This document shows positions 18,300-28,103 of a DNA stretch of 55,252 bases, piece after piece (the first letter of the stretch is position 1; each line of letters opens with the position of its first letter). The stretch lies in assembly GCF_028689845.1 (NCBI RefSeq), contig NZ_JAQVCH010000021.1, positions 1 through 55,252 of the forward strand, given 5' to 3'. The notes under the pieces are model-generated. The model searched no databases and was not told the origin of the DNA. It was given only the letters and a program-made list of their open reading frames with translations. A program made the translations under genes and the position numbers. This DNA is from Flavobacterium sp. Lineage in GTDB: Bacteria > Bacteroidota > Bacteroidia > Flavobacteriales > Flavobacteriaceae.

Positions 18300-20390
18300 A
18301 TGAATAAAGGATTATATATTGCCACCATTGAACCCCGAAGTGGAAAATCGCTCATCAGTTTGGGTTTAATGGATGGACTTTTAAGTAGAATGGCCAAAGT
18401 AGCTTATTACCGACCGATTATTAACGAAGGGAAAAAATCAAAAGTGGATAATCATTTGCAATTAATTTTGCAAACATTTGATTTTAAAGAAACCTATTCT
18501 TCGGCCTATTCCTATACGAAACAGCAAATGATTCAGCTGGTCAATTTGGGTAAAAAAGGCGAAGTCATCGAAAAAATTGTCAAGGATTATAAACGGTTAG
18601 AAGAAGCGTATGATTTTGTATTAGTAGAAGGAAGTGATTTTGAAGATGAGGTGTCGGTTTTTGAATTTGAAATCAATTTACAAATTGCTAAAAACCTTGG
18701 TTTGCCAGTTTTAATTAATGCTTCCGGTGAAAATTTGATTGCAGATTTAATTCAGAATTTAGAGTTGGCTTACAACTCTTTTTTAGAAAAAGAAGTCAGC
18801 GTCATGGCGATTGTCACCAATAAAATTAAAGAAGAAAACCGTGCTGAAATATTGGCTGGAATTGAAAAATTTGCGGGAAAAGAAGTGCAAAAATTTGCCA
18901 TTCCTGTTAATGAATTATTAAGTCAGCCAAGTGTACGAGAAGTTGCTGATGCGTTGAATGGAAAAGTCCTTTTTGGCGAGCATTTACTCGATGGATTTGT
19001 GGGTAGTTTTAGTGTAGGAGCGATGCAATTGCCCAATTATTTAATGCATATTGGACAAAATAATTTAGTGATTACACCGGGTGATCGGGCCGATATTATC
19101 TTAGGCGTTTTGCAGGCGGATAAATCAATTCATTATCCCAAAATGGTGGGAATCATTTTAACTGGCGGGTTACAACCAGAGCCTTCTATCATGCGATTGA
19201 TTGAAGGATTGGATCATATTATTCCTATTATTAGCGTTCAAGAAAACACTTTTAAAGCAGCCAATAAAATTGGAAGAATTAATTGTAAAATTCGTCCCAG
19301 TGATCATCTCAAAATACAATTATCTTTAGAAACATTTCATCAATATATTGATGCTGATGTGTTGATTCAGCAAGTGACTAATTTTATTTCGAAAGGAATC
19401 ACACCAAAAATGTTTCAGTATAACTTACTTCGAAAAGCCAAAAGTAGCAAGAAACATATTGTTTTGCCAGAATCGGAAGACCCAAGAATTTTAGAGGCTA
19501 CTGCTCGTTTAGTGGCGGCTGAGGTAGTGGATATTACCTTATTGGGCGTTCGGGCGAACATTGAAAAAGCCATTTTACAAGCGGGGATTTTACTTCCTTT
19601 AGATAAAATCACGATTATTGATCCGATTCAATCAGCCTATTATGAAGATTTTGTAGAAACATTTTATGAATTGCGAAAGCATAAAAATGTCAACCTTGAT
19701 ATTGCCAAAGATTTAATGTGTGATGTTTCCTATTTTGCCACGATGATGGTTTACAAAGGATTAGCCGATGGCATGGTTTCGGGAGCCATTCATACAACGC
19801 AACATACCATTCGACCTGCTTTACAAATCATCAAAACTAAAAAAGGAATTTCGGTAGTTTCTTCTGTCTTTTTTATGCTTTTGGAAGATCGCATTGCTGT
19901 TTTTGGTGACTGTGCGATTAATCCAAATCCCACAGCAGCTGAATTGGCACAAATTGCCATTTCTTCTGCAGAAAGTAGTTTGGCGTTTGGTATTGAACCT
20001 AAAATTGCGATGTTGTCTTATTCTTCAGGAAGTTCTGGAACAGGGCAAGATGTTGAGCGTGTTCGAGAAGCGACTCAATTAGTAAAAACGTTACGACCTG
20101 ATTTACAAATAGAAGGACCTATTCAATATGATGCGGCCGTTGATAAAACGGTTGGAAAAAGCAAAATGCCTGATTCCTTAGTGGCAGGACAAGCGAGTGT
20201 GCTCATTTTTCCTGATTTGAATACAGGGAATAACACCTATAAAGCGGTGCAAAGAGAAACGGGAGCCATTGCTATTGGTCCTATGTTGCAAGGACTCAAT
20301 AAACCCGTGAATGATTTAAGTCGCGGTTGTACGGTGGAGGATGTTTATAATACCATAATTATTACGGCTATACAAGCCCAAGAAATATAA
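18300..20390 (+). CDS. pta: Phosphate acetyltransferase, long form
   Basis: Interconverts acetyl-CoA and acetyl phosphate. The 696-residue protein has the three-domain long architecture: an N-terminal BioD-like P-loop domain (EPRSGKSLISLGLMDG near residue 12), a central DRTGG domain (about 215-330), and the C-terminal catalytic PTA_PTB domain (about 375-690) with VLPESEDPRILEA, LSYSSGSSGTG and the EGPIQYDAAVD block. The ackA start is 7 bp downstream, forming the standard pta-ackA operon. Confidence 0.97.
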   Translation: MNKGLYIATIEPRSGKSLISLGLMDGLLSRMAKVAYYRPIINEGKKSKVDNHLQLILQTFDFKETYSSAYSYTKQQMIQLVNLGKKGEVIEKIVKDYKRLEEAYDFVLVEGSDFEDEVSVFEFEINLQIAKNLGLPVLINASGENLIADLIQNLELAYNSFLEKEVSVMAIVTNKIKEENRAEILAGIEKFAGKEVQKFAIPVNELLSQPSVREVADALNGKVLFGEHLLDGFVGSFSVGAMQLPNYLMHIGQNNLVITPGDRADIILGVLQADKSIHYPKMVGIILTGGLQPEPSIMRLIEGLDHIIPIISVQENTFKAANKIGRINCKIRPSDHLKIQLSLETFHQYIDADVLIQQVTNFISKGITPKMFQYNLLRKAKSSKKHIVLPESEDPRILEATARLVAAEVVDITLLGVRANIEKAILQAGILLPLDKITIIDPIQSAYYEDFVETFYELRKHKNVNLDIAKDLMCDVSYFATMMVYKGLADGMVSGAIHTTQHTIRPALQIIKTKKGISVVSSVFFMLLEDRIAVFGDCAINPNPTAAELAQIAISSAESSLAFGIEPKIAMLSYSSGSSGTGQDVERVREATQLVKTLRPDLQIEGPIQYDAAVDKTVGKSKMPDSLVAGQASVLIFPDLNTGNNTYKAVQRETGAIAIGPMLQGLNKPVNDLSRGCTVEDVYNTIIITAIQAQEI

Positions 20391-20397
20391 TATCAAA

Positions 20398-21561
20398 ATG
20401 AATGTATTAGTTATCAATGCCGGAAGTTCTTCGTTAAAATTTCAAGTGTTAGAAATGTCTTCGGGAGCTGTTTTTCTAAGCGGAATAGTAGAACGTATTG
20501 GGTTAGACCAAACCCAATTTCATTATGAACGACAAGGTGTAAAAAAAAGTGAATTGGTTTCTTTTATCAATCACAAAGAAGCCCTATTGGCCATTGCCAC
20601 AATCATTCAAGATTTAGGAAGAACCATCGATACCGTTGCTCATCGGGTAGTTCATGGTGGAGAACAGTTTTCGAGTACGACTTTTATCACAAAAGAAGTT
20701 AAAGCTAAAATTAGCGAATTGAGTGCCTTGGCTCCGCTTCATAATCCTGCCAATTTAGCCTGTATTGAGGTTTCAGAATTGGTTTTTCCTCACTCGAATC
20801 AAATTGCTATTTTTGATACGGCATTTCATCAAACTATTCCAGAAAAAGCATATCGGTATGCCATTCCAGCTCGGTTTTATGAATTAGAAAAAATAAGACA
20901 GTATGGATTTCATGGAACGAGTCACAAATATGTATCGCAACAAGCGATTTCTCATTTGGGTTTAAAAAGTTCTAAAATCATCACTATCCATTTAGGAAAT
21001 GGTTGCAGCATGACTGCAGTAAAAGATGGTAAAAGTATAGATCATTCTATGGGTTATGGTCCGATAAATGGGTTGATTATGGGCACTCGTAGTGGCGATA
21101 TCGATCAGGCTATCATTTTTTATATGATGGATAATTTAGGGTATTCTTCCAAAGAAGTACAAGAATTGCTCCAAAAAGAGAGTGGAATGAAAGGCTTGAC
21201 AGGTTTTTCAGATTTGCGTGAAATTGAAGAGCAAGCCCTTTTAGGCAATAAAATGTGTCAATTAGCTTTAGACATGAATGCCTATCGGGTAAAGAAAGTC
21301 ATTGGTTCTTATGTGGCCGTTTTAAACGGATTGGATGCTTTGGTTTTTACTGCAGGAATAGGAGAGAATAGTGGTTTTATGCGGGAATTAATTTGTCAAG
21401 AATTAGATTTTTTCGGAATTACAATCGACTCCGCTATTAATGCCATTCGAAGTAAAGAAATTAGAAATGTGGGTACTTTAGATTCCCGTGTGCCTATTTT
21501 AGTTATCCCTACGAATGAAGAACTTGAAATGGCAGAACAAGCGTATGAGCTAACAAAATAA
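20398..21561 (+). CDS. ackA: Acetate kinase
   Basis: Converts acetyl phosphate and ADP to acetate and ATP, completing the Pta-AckA pathway. The 387 residues carry all family blocks: NAGSSSLKFQ at the N-terminus, FDTAFHQTIP, GFHGTSHKYV, the phosphate loop HLGNGCSMTA, and FTAGIGENSG. The length is slightly short of the usual 395-400, which is common in Bacteroidota. It lies 7 bp downstream of pta and is closed by a bidirectional hairpin. Confidence 0.97.
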   Translation: MNVLVINAGSSSLKFQVLEMSSGAVFLSGIVERIGLDQTQFHYERQGVKKSELVSFINHKEALLAIATIIQDLGRTIDTVAHRVVHGGEQFSSTTFITKEVKAKISELSALAPLHNPANLACIEVSELVFPHSNQIAIFDTAFHQTIPEKAYRYAIPARFYELEKIRQYGFHGTSHKYVSQQAISHLGLKSSKIITIHLGNGCSMTAVKDGKSIDHSMGYGPINGLIMGTRSGDIDQAIIFYMMDNLGYSSKEVQELLQKESGMKGLTGFSDLREIEEQALLGNKMCQLALDMNAYRVKKVIGSYVAVLNGLDALVFTAGIGENSGFMRELICQELDFFGITIDSAINAIRSKEIRNVGTLDSRVPILVIPTNEELEMAEQAYELTK

Positions 21562-21587
21562 TCAATTAAAACCGTAGCGAATAAAAA

Positions 21588-21620
21588 TGAAAAGCCCCTC
21601 AACGTGTGAGGGGCTTTTGC
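21588..21620. terminator. Bidirectional terminator between ackA and the adhesin gene
   Basis: AAAAGCCCCTCA (21590-21601) and TGAGGGGCTTTT (21607-21618) form a perfect 12-bp stem with a 5-nt loop, flanked by A and T runs. It can terminate ackA from the left and the convergent adhesin gene from the right. Confidence 0.88.
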
Positions 21621-21646
21621 GGTGTCAAAAATCAATTATCAAAACC

Positions 21647-24600
21647 CTATTTAATAATGATTTTTTTGCTAATTGTTCCACGTGACGTTTGCACGCGAAC
21701 AATATAGGTGCCAGAACCGACGTTGCTCATTGGTAAATTAATGTTGTTTTGGGTTTGGTTTTCAACATTCCAAGTCGCAAGGGTCTGACCCAGGATCGTA
21801 TATAGACTTACTGTTTCTACAGTAGTGTCTGAGGTGGTATTTTTTATTGTAAGTAGGTTATTGTTAAGCGTATGAGCTATTCCAATTTGATTTTGCAATT
21901 CATAATCAGGAGCAGTTAAAGTTCCGTTTTGAAAAGTTAGTTCAAACCGATTGTGGATTTCTCCTTGCGGTAAATTCACCGAAAAATGCCCTTCCCGAAT
22001 ATCGTGATATAAACCAGTTTCCATATCATGAATATAGATAGGTTGTGCTGTTTCTACGTTTTCTGTTCCGTCGAGTGTGAATTGCACTTCGCCTGCCGCA
22101 AAGGTTTTTACGCCTATTGGATAGGTTTTAGTTGTTTCAAAAGCAGCAGCCCCTTGAATAGTCAATTTGGTTTGATTATGTAAAAAATACATATCATTTT
22201 GTTGATTATCAATATGAATAGCATCATAGCCTGGGTCGATTTCTTCTGTGGCTAAGTCGTCCATGAATCCGATTAGTAATTGTCTGTGAAAATGATCGTA
22301 GGAATTGAATCCGATACGAATTTTCATAAATAAATCTTCTTCAAAATAATCTTCGATATTGCTTGCGTTTTGTGTTGTTGGTGTTGTATTTCGGAATAAT
22401 ACATTTGAACTAGTGTGATCTTCTTTTACAAACAATCGTTGGCTGTTGTCAAATTTAATTGTTCCCCCAATGGCATTTCCAGTTACAAAAAAGCCTTGTC
22501 CTACCGGAATAAAGCGACCTGGAATTCGAGTACTTGTTCCTAAGCCACTAATTCCAGCTGGTGAAACTGGAGCAGTTCCTCCCACCATGGTTCGAGCCGC
22601 ATAACCCCCTTGGTAACCCGCCAAGGTATGGGTGTTGTTGGTTGAGAAATGTTCCCAGAAATATAAAGTTCCATTCATCACACCTATATTATCTTGAATA
22701 AATTTTTGGGAATCTAAAGCTGATGGATAAGGATTTCCTGATAAATTTAAGTTGGTGGCAGAAACGTTTGAAGTAATCAATCCGTTATTTGGTTTACCCA
22801 CAAAAACATAGTTTTGAGTAGAGGTGGCGGTTGCTCCACTTCCTTTCATGGTATACCCTTGACCTGCTTGTAACAGCCCATTTTGTCCAACACTAGCCCA
22901 ATTGGCATATATAGGGGTTAAATCTTGGAATTTAAAAATCCAGTAGCTGCTTAAGGTAATAGGGTTGCTAGTTAACGGGTTATTGATGCCCGTTACCCAA
23001 TTTATATTTCTAGGATTAGTTGGAGTTGCTCCGTCTTTCATAACTCCTGCCACGGTAAAACCATGGTTGATGGTGCTATTATTGATTGAACTTACCGGGG
23101 ATGACCAATAATTGTAATTAAATTTATTGCTCTGTCCTTGTTGATCACGTTCTAAAGAGCCCAAACTGGTTGGTTCTAAATCACTTTCTGAGGTTTGAAT
23201 AAACTGAGAACGGTCTGTTAAATCAATTTTTCCATCTAATTTTACATACCAATCATTTTGTAATTTGGTGTCGTTATTCATCATTACAGTCACACCATTG
23301 TCTACAAACATTCCGATATTGGTATGGTTTGCAGTTTCGTTAATGTCGTGTTTTACACGAATAATAGCATAGTCATTCTCCGTTACATCAAGGCCTCGTA
23401 CTTCATTGGATGGACTATCGACTGCTGTAGCAAAATCGCCCACTCTTTCCGTAATAAACGGCATTGGAGCTTGTTGGGCATAAATATTTTTATGGTTATA
23501 CATTTTCATACCTGTTGACACATCGATGCTTGGTGTAGTTATATCATCGATGATGTCATCTTTATACGTATCCATTCGGTAATAACGCAATAGGTTTGCA
23601 AAAGGAAGATTACCAATATTTTTAGGAATGATTGCACCTCGAACTTCTCCGTTATTGTTTTGAATTTCTTGGTAAACCATTCGTCGCAGTTGATTTGCTG
23701 TTAAAGCAACGTTAAACAGACGCACTTCATCAATTTTTCCTTTAAAATATTGGGTATTGCTTCCAGGTCGTTTTCCGATGGTAAGCGGTGTTGTGTCTGT
23801 ATTTATAGCTCCTGTTTTATTGATATTAGCCATCTGTTTTCCGTTAATGAACAGTTTCAAATTTATCCCATCATAGGTCATTGCAACATGAAACCATTGC
23901 GAAGAACTTATCGGGTCAATATCACTATAGCCGATGCTTGTGCCATTACAACTAGCCGTAATTGCTCTGGAGCTTGTTATTCTTAAATGGAAATTATTTT
24001 GTCCTACTACAACTCCTGTAGAGTTAAATCCGGGTGCTAGATTTACCCATGCCATTAAGGTAGCATTGGAAAGTCCACCCAAAACAGGTGCGGCTTCCGC
24101 ATAATCATTTCGTCCATCAAACTCTAAAAATAATTTTCTGTTTAAATCACGTGGTGAACCAATTCGGTTATTGTTTGTATCAAAATTATCACGAATTCCG
24201 TCTTTGTCCAAATCGGCTGTTTCATCAATAATCCCGTCATTGTTTGCATCTAAATTGGCATACAAGGTTGTTGCAATATCATATACTCCAGTAGACAAAG
24301 AAATTAATTTAAGATAATCAGGATTGCCCGAGCCCAAGGTGTTTTGTGGCAGTGATTTTCCCGAGTTTCCGAAACCAACATAGTTATCAAAAATATCTAA
24401 AATTCCGTCGTTATCACTGTCTCCACCATCGCCTAAACCATCGCCATTTATATCGCCATCGCCATTAAAAAGACTAGCTTCATCAACATCAAAACGAGTA
24501 TCGTTATCACTATCTAAGTCTAAATAGTTAGGCACTAAATCGCCATCAAAATCTAAAGCTTTGTTACCAGAAGCTGCATAAGCCGCTTCGGCAGCATCAT

Positions 24601-26962
24601 GCCAACCATTGCCATTTGCATCTACCCAAGAGGCAGTAAGACTCATGGTGTCTTTTCCATTGCTTAAATGTCCCCATCCATCTTCTACGATTCCACCAAT
24701 ACCATCATTGTCTGAATCTAAATCATACACATCGGCAATACCATCACCGTCTCTGTCTTTTAAGATTTGTTTAATTAAAATATCGTCTAATCCTAAATCG
24801 TTTCCTAAGCCTCCGGGTTGATTATTTCTAAAAATAACTGAAATACTACTGGAAGTAGGTGTAAAAGACGCACTAAAATTATACCAATCGCCTGTTGGAT
24901 TTAAATGATTGGTTGGAGCAATATCACCTGTATTTAAAGACGTTAATAAGTTATTATTCAAATCTCTAAATTCAACTGTAATATTCGGTCTGTTTCTTGA
25001 ACCAATTCCGGGTGCATTAGAGCGGTCTAAGTTAATTACCCAAAAACTATAGGTTAGAGGAGCATTGGCAGTCACACCATGAATGATGGTTCTGTAAAAT
25101 TCATCGGTAATATCCGTTTCAGCATTAAATAAGGCCATTCTGCCATTCGTATCTGCGGTATGGTCTGGACCAGTATACCAATATTGAGAAGCCCAAGAGG
25201 CAATTTGTGCGGTATTAGAAACTGTATATTGTCCGTCATTTAAGTCACTATTGGTATCACATTCAAATTCATTCATCACGTTCAACCCATCTTCATAACA
25301 ATATGTTGTAGAAGCAGTAGGCACATTAAAATTAATTTGTTCTCTACTAGAGCCACTGCCAAATGTTTCATTTAATAAGGTTACTTGTACGTTTTTTGAT
25401 AAAGACGAAACACTGGCGTTTGATTGTTCTACCGTATCGGGAATACCGTCATTATCGTCATCTGCATCTGCATTATTGAATATGCCATCGCCATCGGTAT
25501 CATAAAATGCTTGAATAGAAACACCACTAATTCGGAATGTATACGGACTTAAAGCCGCGTGATTACTCGCAATACTTACATTGGCAAACTTTGACCCGGT
25601 AGAAGTAGGCGTAAAGGTTATTTGAAAAGTTGTTGTTGTTCCAGCCGCAACCGTTGTGTTGGGTTGTACTGTTACGATAAATTCAGATGCATGTGTCCCA
25701 GAAATCTGTACCTTTGGAGTTCCCGTTAAGGTTAGATTACTTCCCCCGGTATTTTTTATTTTGAAGGTCCGTGTGACCGTAGTACTCAAATTCGTTGCTC
25801 CAAAATTAGTATTGTTAGTCGTTATGGTTGTTGAACTTCCTTGCGGAATGATAAAGTCATTACCAGTTACATTGATGATTTGTGTTCCTGCTGTAGACCC
25901 TATTCCACGAATAGTAAAATTAAAGTTGCTTTCATCTGAATCACTATTTATAAAAGATAGGGTGGCTGTTTTTGTCCCAGTAGTACTTGGCATAAACGAC
26001 ACATTAAACGTAGATGAAGTTCCACCTGCAATACTCGTAGGAAAACTACTTGTAAGGAAGAAATCTGAACCTGATAAAGAAAAATTACTTAAATATAACG
26101 TAGCAAATCCTGTGTTTTGAATGGTATAGGTTCTTGTAACTGCTAAACCTAATGAAGTGGTTCCGTAATCTGTCCAATCGCTCGTGGATGGAGTCGTGTC
26201 GCCATCTGCAATTGAATTTCCATTTCCGACTACAGTGATTTCAGCTGGAGCGGCATAAATTAATTCAATTCTTCCGCTTCCACCATTTCCACCTAATGAA
26301 GATCCAGAGCTCGTACGTAATGCACCGCCACCGCCACCGCCTGGACTAGAAGCACTACTTCCGTTTCCGCTTGATGAGTTTCTTCCGTTGCCACCATTTC
26401 CACCATTTGCAATTGTGGCTCCATATCGGTTTGTGGCATTATTACCATTAGCAACATCTGAAGCTGATGACCCACCGCCACCACCATAAGATGAGGCTCC
26501 ATTAGCCCCATTTCCGCCAGAACGACGAATGGTTCCGATACAATCGCTTGCACTTCCGCCCAATGCTCCAGTGGTTGAATTGTTTGCAACGGTATTTCCT
26601 CCTTTTGCAAAAATTACAGTTTCATTGTCAAACCAAGAATCACCACCGTCAATGCTATTAGTGTTACTGCCAGAACCCACGGTTATAGTATATGTTTTTC
26701 CTGGTATTACGTTTATCGTTCCACTTGCAAAAGCTCCGCCGCCGCCGCCGCCTGTTGTTCCGTTACTTGAAACTCTTGAGCCACCTCTTCCACCACCGCC
26801 CCATGCATTTACAGTAAGTTGTGTAACACCAGTTGGGATGGTAAAAGTTGATGAGGTATTAAATGTTTGTGAAGCAGTTTGACTATATGACAACTGAACA
26901 AAAACCATTACAAGTATTGTAAGGATTATTTTCTTTTGATTTAAGTAGCGTATTATTTTCAT
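21647..26962 (-). CDS. Type IX-secreted multidomain surface protein
   Basis: A 1771-residue exported protein. Domains in order, positions approximate: signal peptide (1-28, ending near QLSYSQ); Gly/Ser-rich region (30-235); two choice-of-anchor-D-like Ig folds (236-485); a calcium-type DxDGD segment (487-510); a jelly-roll-like domain (530-735); more thrombospondin-type-3 DxDxDG repeats (735-935); a LamG/concanavalin-like domain (945-1130, FDGRNDYAEA ... KGKIDEVRLFN); a long beta-rich region; and a C-terminal sorting domain (about 1690-1771, ending SKKIIIK). The sorting tail and TSP3 repeats are typical of T9SS cargo attached to the cell surface. Probably an adhesin or binding protein; the ligand is unknown. 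The ATG at 26962 is preferred over an upstream TTG. Confidence 0.88.
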   Translation of the reverse strand: MKIIRYLNQKKIILTILVMVFVQLSYSQTASQTFNTSSTFTIPTGVTQLTVNAWGGGGRGGSRVSSNGTTGGGGGGAFASGTINVIPGKTYTITVGSGSNTNSIDGGDSWFDNETVIFAKGGNTVANNSTTGALGGSASDCIGTIRRSGGNGANGASSYGGGGGSSASDVANGNNATNRYGATIANGGNGGNGRNSSSGNGSSASSPGGGGGGALRTSSGSSLGGNGGSGRIELIYAAPAEITVVGNGNSIADGDTTPSTSDWTDYGTTSLGLAVTRTYTIQNTGFATLYLSNFSLSGSDFFLTSSFPTSIAGGTSSTFNVSFMPSTTGTKTATLSFINSDSDESNFNFTIRGIGSTAGTQIINVTGNDFIIPQGSSTTITTNNTNFGATNLSTTVTRTFKIKNTGGSNLTLTGTPKVQISGTHASEFIVTVQPNTTVAAGTTTTFQITFTPTSTGSKFANVSIASNHAALSPYTFRISGVSIQAFYDTDGDGIFNNADADDDNDGIPDTVEQSNASVSSLSKNVQVTLLNETFGSGSSREQINFNVPTASTTYCYEDGLNVMNEFECDTNSDLNDGQYTVSNTAQIASWASQYWYTGPDHTADTNGRMALFNAETDITDEFYRTIIHGVTANAPLTYSFWVINLDRSNAPGIGSRNRPNITVEFRDLNNNLLTSLNTGDIAPTNHLNPTGDWYNFSASFTPTSSSISVIFRNNQPGGLGNDLGLDDILIKQILKDRDGDGIADVYDLDSDNDGIGGIVEDGWGHLSNGKDTMSLTASWVDANGNGWHDAAEAAYAASGNKALDFDGDLVPNYLDLDSDNDTRFDVDEASLFNGDGDINGDGLGDGGDSDNDGILDIFDNYVGFGNSGKSLPQNTLGSGNPDYLKLISLSTGVYDIATTLYANLDANNDGIIDETADLDKDGIRDNFDTNNNRIGSPRDLNRKLFLEFDGRNDYAEAAPVLGGLSNATLMAWVNLAPGFNSTGVVVGQNNFHLRITSSRAITASCNGTSIGYSDIDPISSSQWFHVAMTYDGINLKLFINGKQMANINKTGAINTDTTPLTIGKRPGSNTQYFKGKIDEVRLFNVALTANQLRRMVYQEIQNNNGEVRGAIIPKNIGNLPFANLLRYYRMDTYKDDIIDDITTPSIDVSTGMKMYNHKNIYAQQAPMPFITERVGDFATAVDSPSNEVRGLDVTENDYAIIRVKHDINETANHTNIGMFVDNGVTVMMNNDTKLQNDWYVKLDGKIDLTDRSQFIQTSESDLEPTSLGSLERDQQGQSNKFNYNYWSSPVSSINNSTINHGFTVAGVMKDGATPTNPRNINWVTGINNPLTSNPITLSSYWIFKFQDLTPIYANWASVGQNGLLQAGQGYTMKGSGATATSTQNYVFVGKPNNGLITSNVSATNLNLSGNPYPSALDSQKFIQDNIGVMNGTLYFWEHFSTNNTHTLAGYQGGYAARTMVGGTAPVSPAGISGLGTSTRIPGRFIPVGQGFFVTGNAIGGTIKFDNSQRLFVKEDHTSSNVLFRNTTPTTQNASNIEDYFEEDLFMKIRIGFNSYDHFHRQLLIGFMDDLATEEIDPGYDAIHIDNQQNDMYFLHNQTKLTIQGAAAFETTKTYPIGVKTFAAGEVQFTLDGTENVETAQPIYIHDMETGLYHDIREGHFSVNLPQGEIHNRFELTFQNGTLTAPDYELQNQIGIAHTLNNNLLTIKNTTSDTTVETVSLYTILGQTLATWNVENQTQNNINLPMSNVGSGTYIVRVQTSRGTISKKIIIK

Positions 26963-27010
26963 ACTTAGCAAGGGTTACTATTCTTTTTTCTGTATTAATT
27001 TTTGACTCAC

Positions 27011-27018
27011 CAAAAGTA
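27011..27018 (-). promoter_or_regulatory. -7 promoter element for the surface-protein gene
   Basis: The minus strand reads TACTTTTG, an exact TAnnTTTG match, about 48 bp before the preferred ATG at 26962. No TTTG is found at the ideal spacing. Confidence 0.45.
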
Positions 27019-27160
27019 AGAATCAATTTCAAAATATCGATAAAGTGAATGATAAAATCGACAAAATGCATAAAAACTTATAAAATAAGAATAAAATACT
27101 TACAAATATTTTTGATAATTAATTTTTTCATTTACGAATTAGCGGTAAAATAATTAATTT

Positions 27161-27196
27161 GCGTCCCGAGTCTGAAAGACGAACTGATGAAGTAAT
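27161..27196 (+). repeat. Left flanking direct repeat of the tandem array
   Basis: A block of about 35 bp containing CGAGTCTGAAAGACGAACTG is repeated, diverged, at 27597-27630 (CGAGTCTTAAAGTAGAACTG). The two copies bracket the 58-bp tandem array. Confidence 0.6.
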
Positions 27197-27212
27197 TTGT
27201 GGTGTGTAAAAG

Positions 27213-27590
27213 AGGAATGATGGAACACGGATTTTTATTAATTATTGTCGGATGGAACACGGATTTAATGGATTAATTTGATTCTCGCGGATTTTTATAA
27301 TTAATGTTGGATGGAACACGGAATTAATGGATTAATTTGATGTTCGCGGATTTTATAATTATTGTCGGATGTAACACGGATTTAATGGATTTAGAAGATG
27401 CTCGCGGATTTTTATAATTATTGTCGGATGGAACACGGATTTAATGGATTAATTTGATGTTCGCGGATTTTATAATTATAGTCGGATGGAACACGGATTT
27501 AATGGATTAATTTGATTCTCACGGATTTTATAATTATTGTCGGATGTAACACGGATTTAATGGATTTAGAAGATGCTCGCGGATTTTTTT
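27213..27590 (+). repeat. Tandem array of 58-59 bp units
   Basis: The core TGGAACACGG (or TGTAACACGG) begins at 27221, 27253, 27312, 27370, 27429, 27487 and 27545. That is one partial and six near-complete units of 58-59 bp. Each full unit runs through TTTAATGGATT and CGCGGATTTT to TTGTCGGA. Units beginning at 27370 and 27545 share a variant (TGTAAC and TTAGAAGATGCTCG), spaced 175 bp, hinting at a three-unit higher-order repeat. Units are contiguous with no unique spacers, so it is not CRISPR. No open reading frame crosses it. Confidence 0.9.
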
Positions 27591-27596
27591 ATTTGT

Positions 27597-27630
27597 GACG
27601 CGAGTCTTAAAGTAGAACTGACGGAGTAAT
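27597..27630 (+). repeat. Right flanking direct repeat of the tandem array
   Basis: Diverged second copy of the block at 27161-27196, in the same orientation, ending in ACGGAGTAAT where the left copy has ATGAAGTAAT. Confidence 0.6.
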
Positions 27631-27829
27631 TAACGGTTAAAAAATGTAATCTGTGAATTAGCAGCTAAAAAATCGTGCCTTTGTGGAAAACGTAAATCTA
27701 ATTAAGCTGCTATTAAAGATTTTTTATGTAGAAAATGATTTAAAAGATAACTGTTTCTAATAATCAGATTTCATCTTAAAATCGTGTACGTTTTGGTGTA
27801 CTGTTTGTAAAAGTAGTAAAATAGAGGCC
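27631..27829. other. Intergenic DNA with no recognised gene
   Basis: AT-rich sequence between the repeat array and the tRNA-Met terminator. I see no open frame, promoter or stable hairpin that I would support. Confidence 0.5.
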
Positions 27830-27864
27830 ATAAAAAAAACGGATTAAGAACCTTAATCCGTTTA
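27829..27864 (-). terminator. Terminator after tRNA-Met
   Basis: AAACGGATTAAG (27837-27848) and CTTAATCCGTTT (27852-27863) form a perfect stem with a 3-nt loop. On the minus strand it is followed by a run of eight T. Confidence 0.88.
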
Positions 27865-27884
27865 CTTTCAAAGCATTATCACTG

Positions 27885-27958
27885 TAGCGAGACCGAGATT
27901 TGAACTCGGGACCTTTGGGTTATGAATCCAACGCTCTAACCTACTGAGCTATCTCGCC
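27885..27958 (-). tRNA. tRNA-Met (anticodon CAT)
   Basis: The minus strand folds as a 74-nt tRNA. The acceptor 5' arm is GGCGAGA and the 3' arm TCTCGCT plus discriminator A; the D arm has AGCTCAGTAGGTTAGAGC. The anticodon loop TTCATAA gives CAT, and the T arm has GGTTCAAATC-type sequence (GAGTTCAAATCTC). No CCA is encoded. An elongator methionine tRNA is more likely than the initiator, since the initiator's three GC pairs in the anticodon stem are absent. Confidence 0.93.
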
Positions 27959-28103
27959 AAGTTTCGCATTACATCTGCCGCAATGCGGGTGCAAATATAG
28001 AAATAAACAACAATCTTGCAAACATAAAATGAGAAATTATTTTTATTTATCTAATCTCTTTTTTTTTGTCTTATTATTCGATATATTGCCGCAAAATTTG
28101 TTT

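Noticed and set aside
25656..26120. 154-codon plus-strand open frame inside the surface-protein gene
   Set aside because: It lies antisense within the well-supported type IX-secreted protein, and its Val/Leu-rich peptide is a shadow of Thr/Asn-rich coding.
26293..26610. 105-codon minus-strand open frame in the Gly-rich domain
   Set aside because: Out-of-frame reading of the Gly/Ser repeats; the main frame is continuous through it.
27213..27590. Possible CRISPR array
   Set aside because: Repeat units are contiguous at 58-59 bp with no unique spacers, and no cas genes are in the window.
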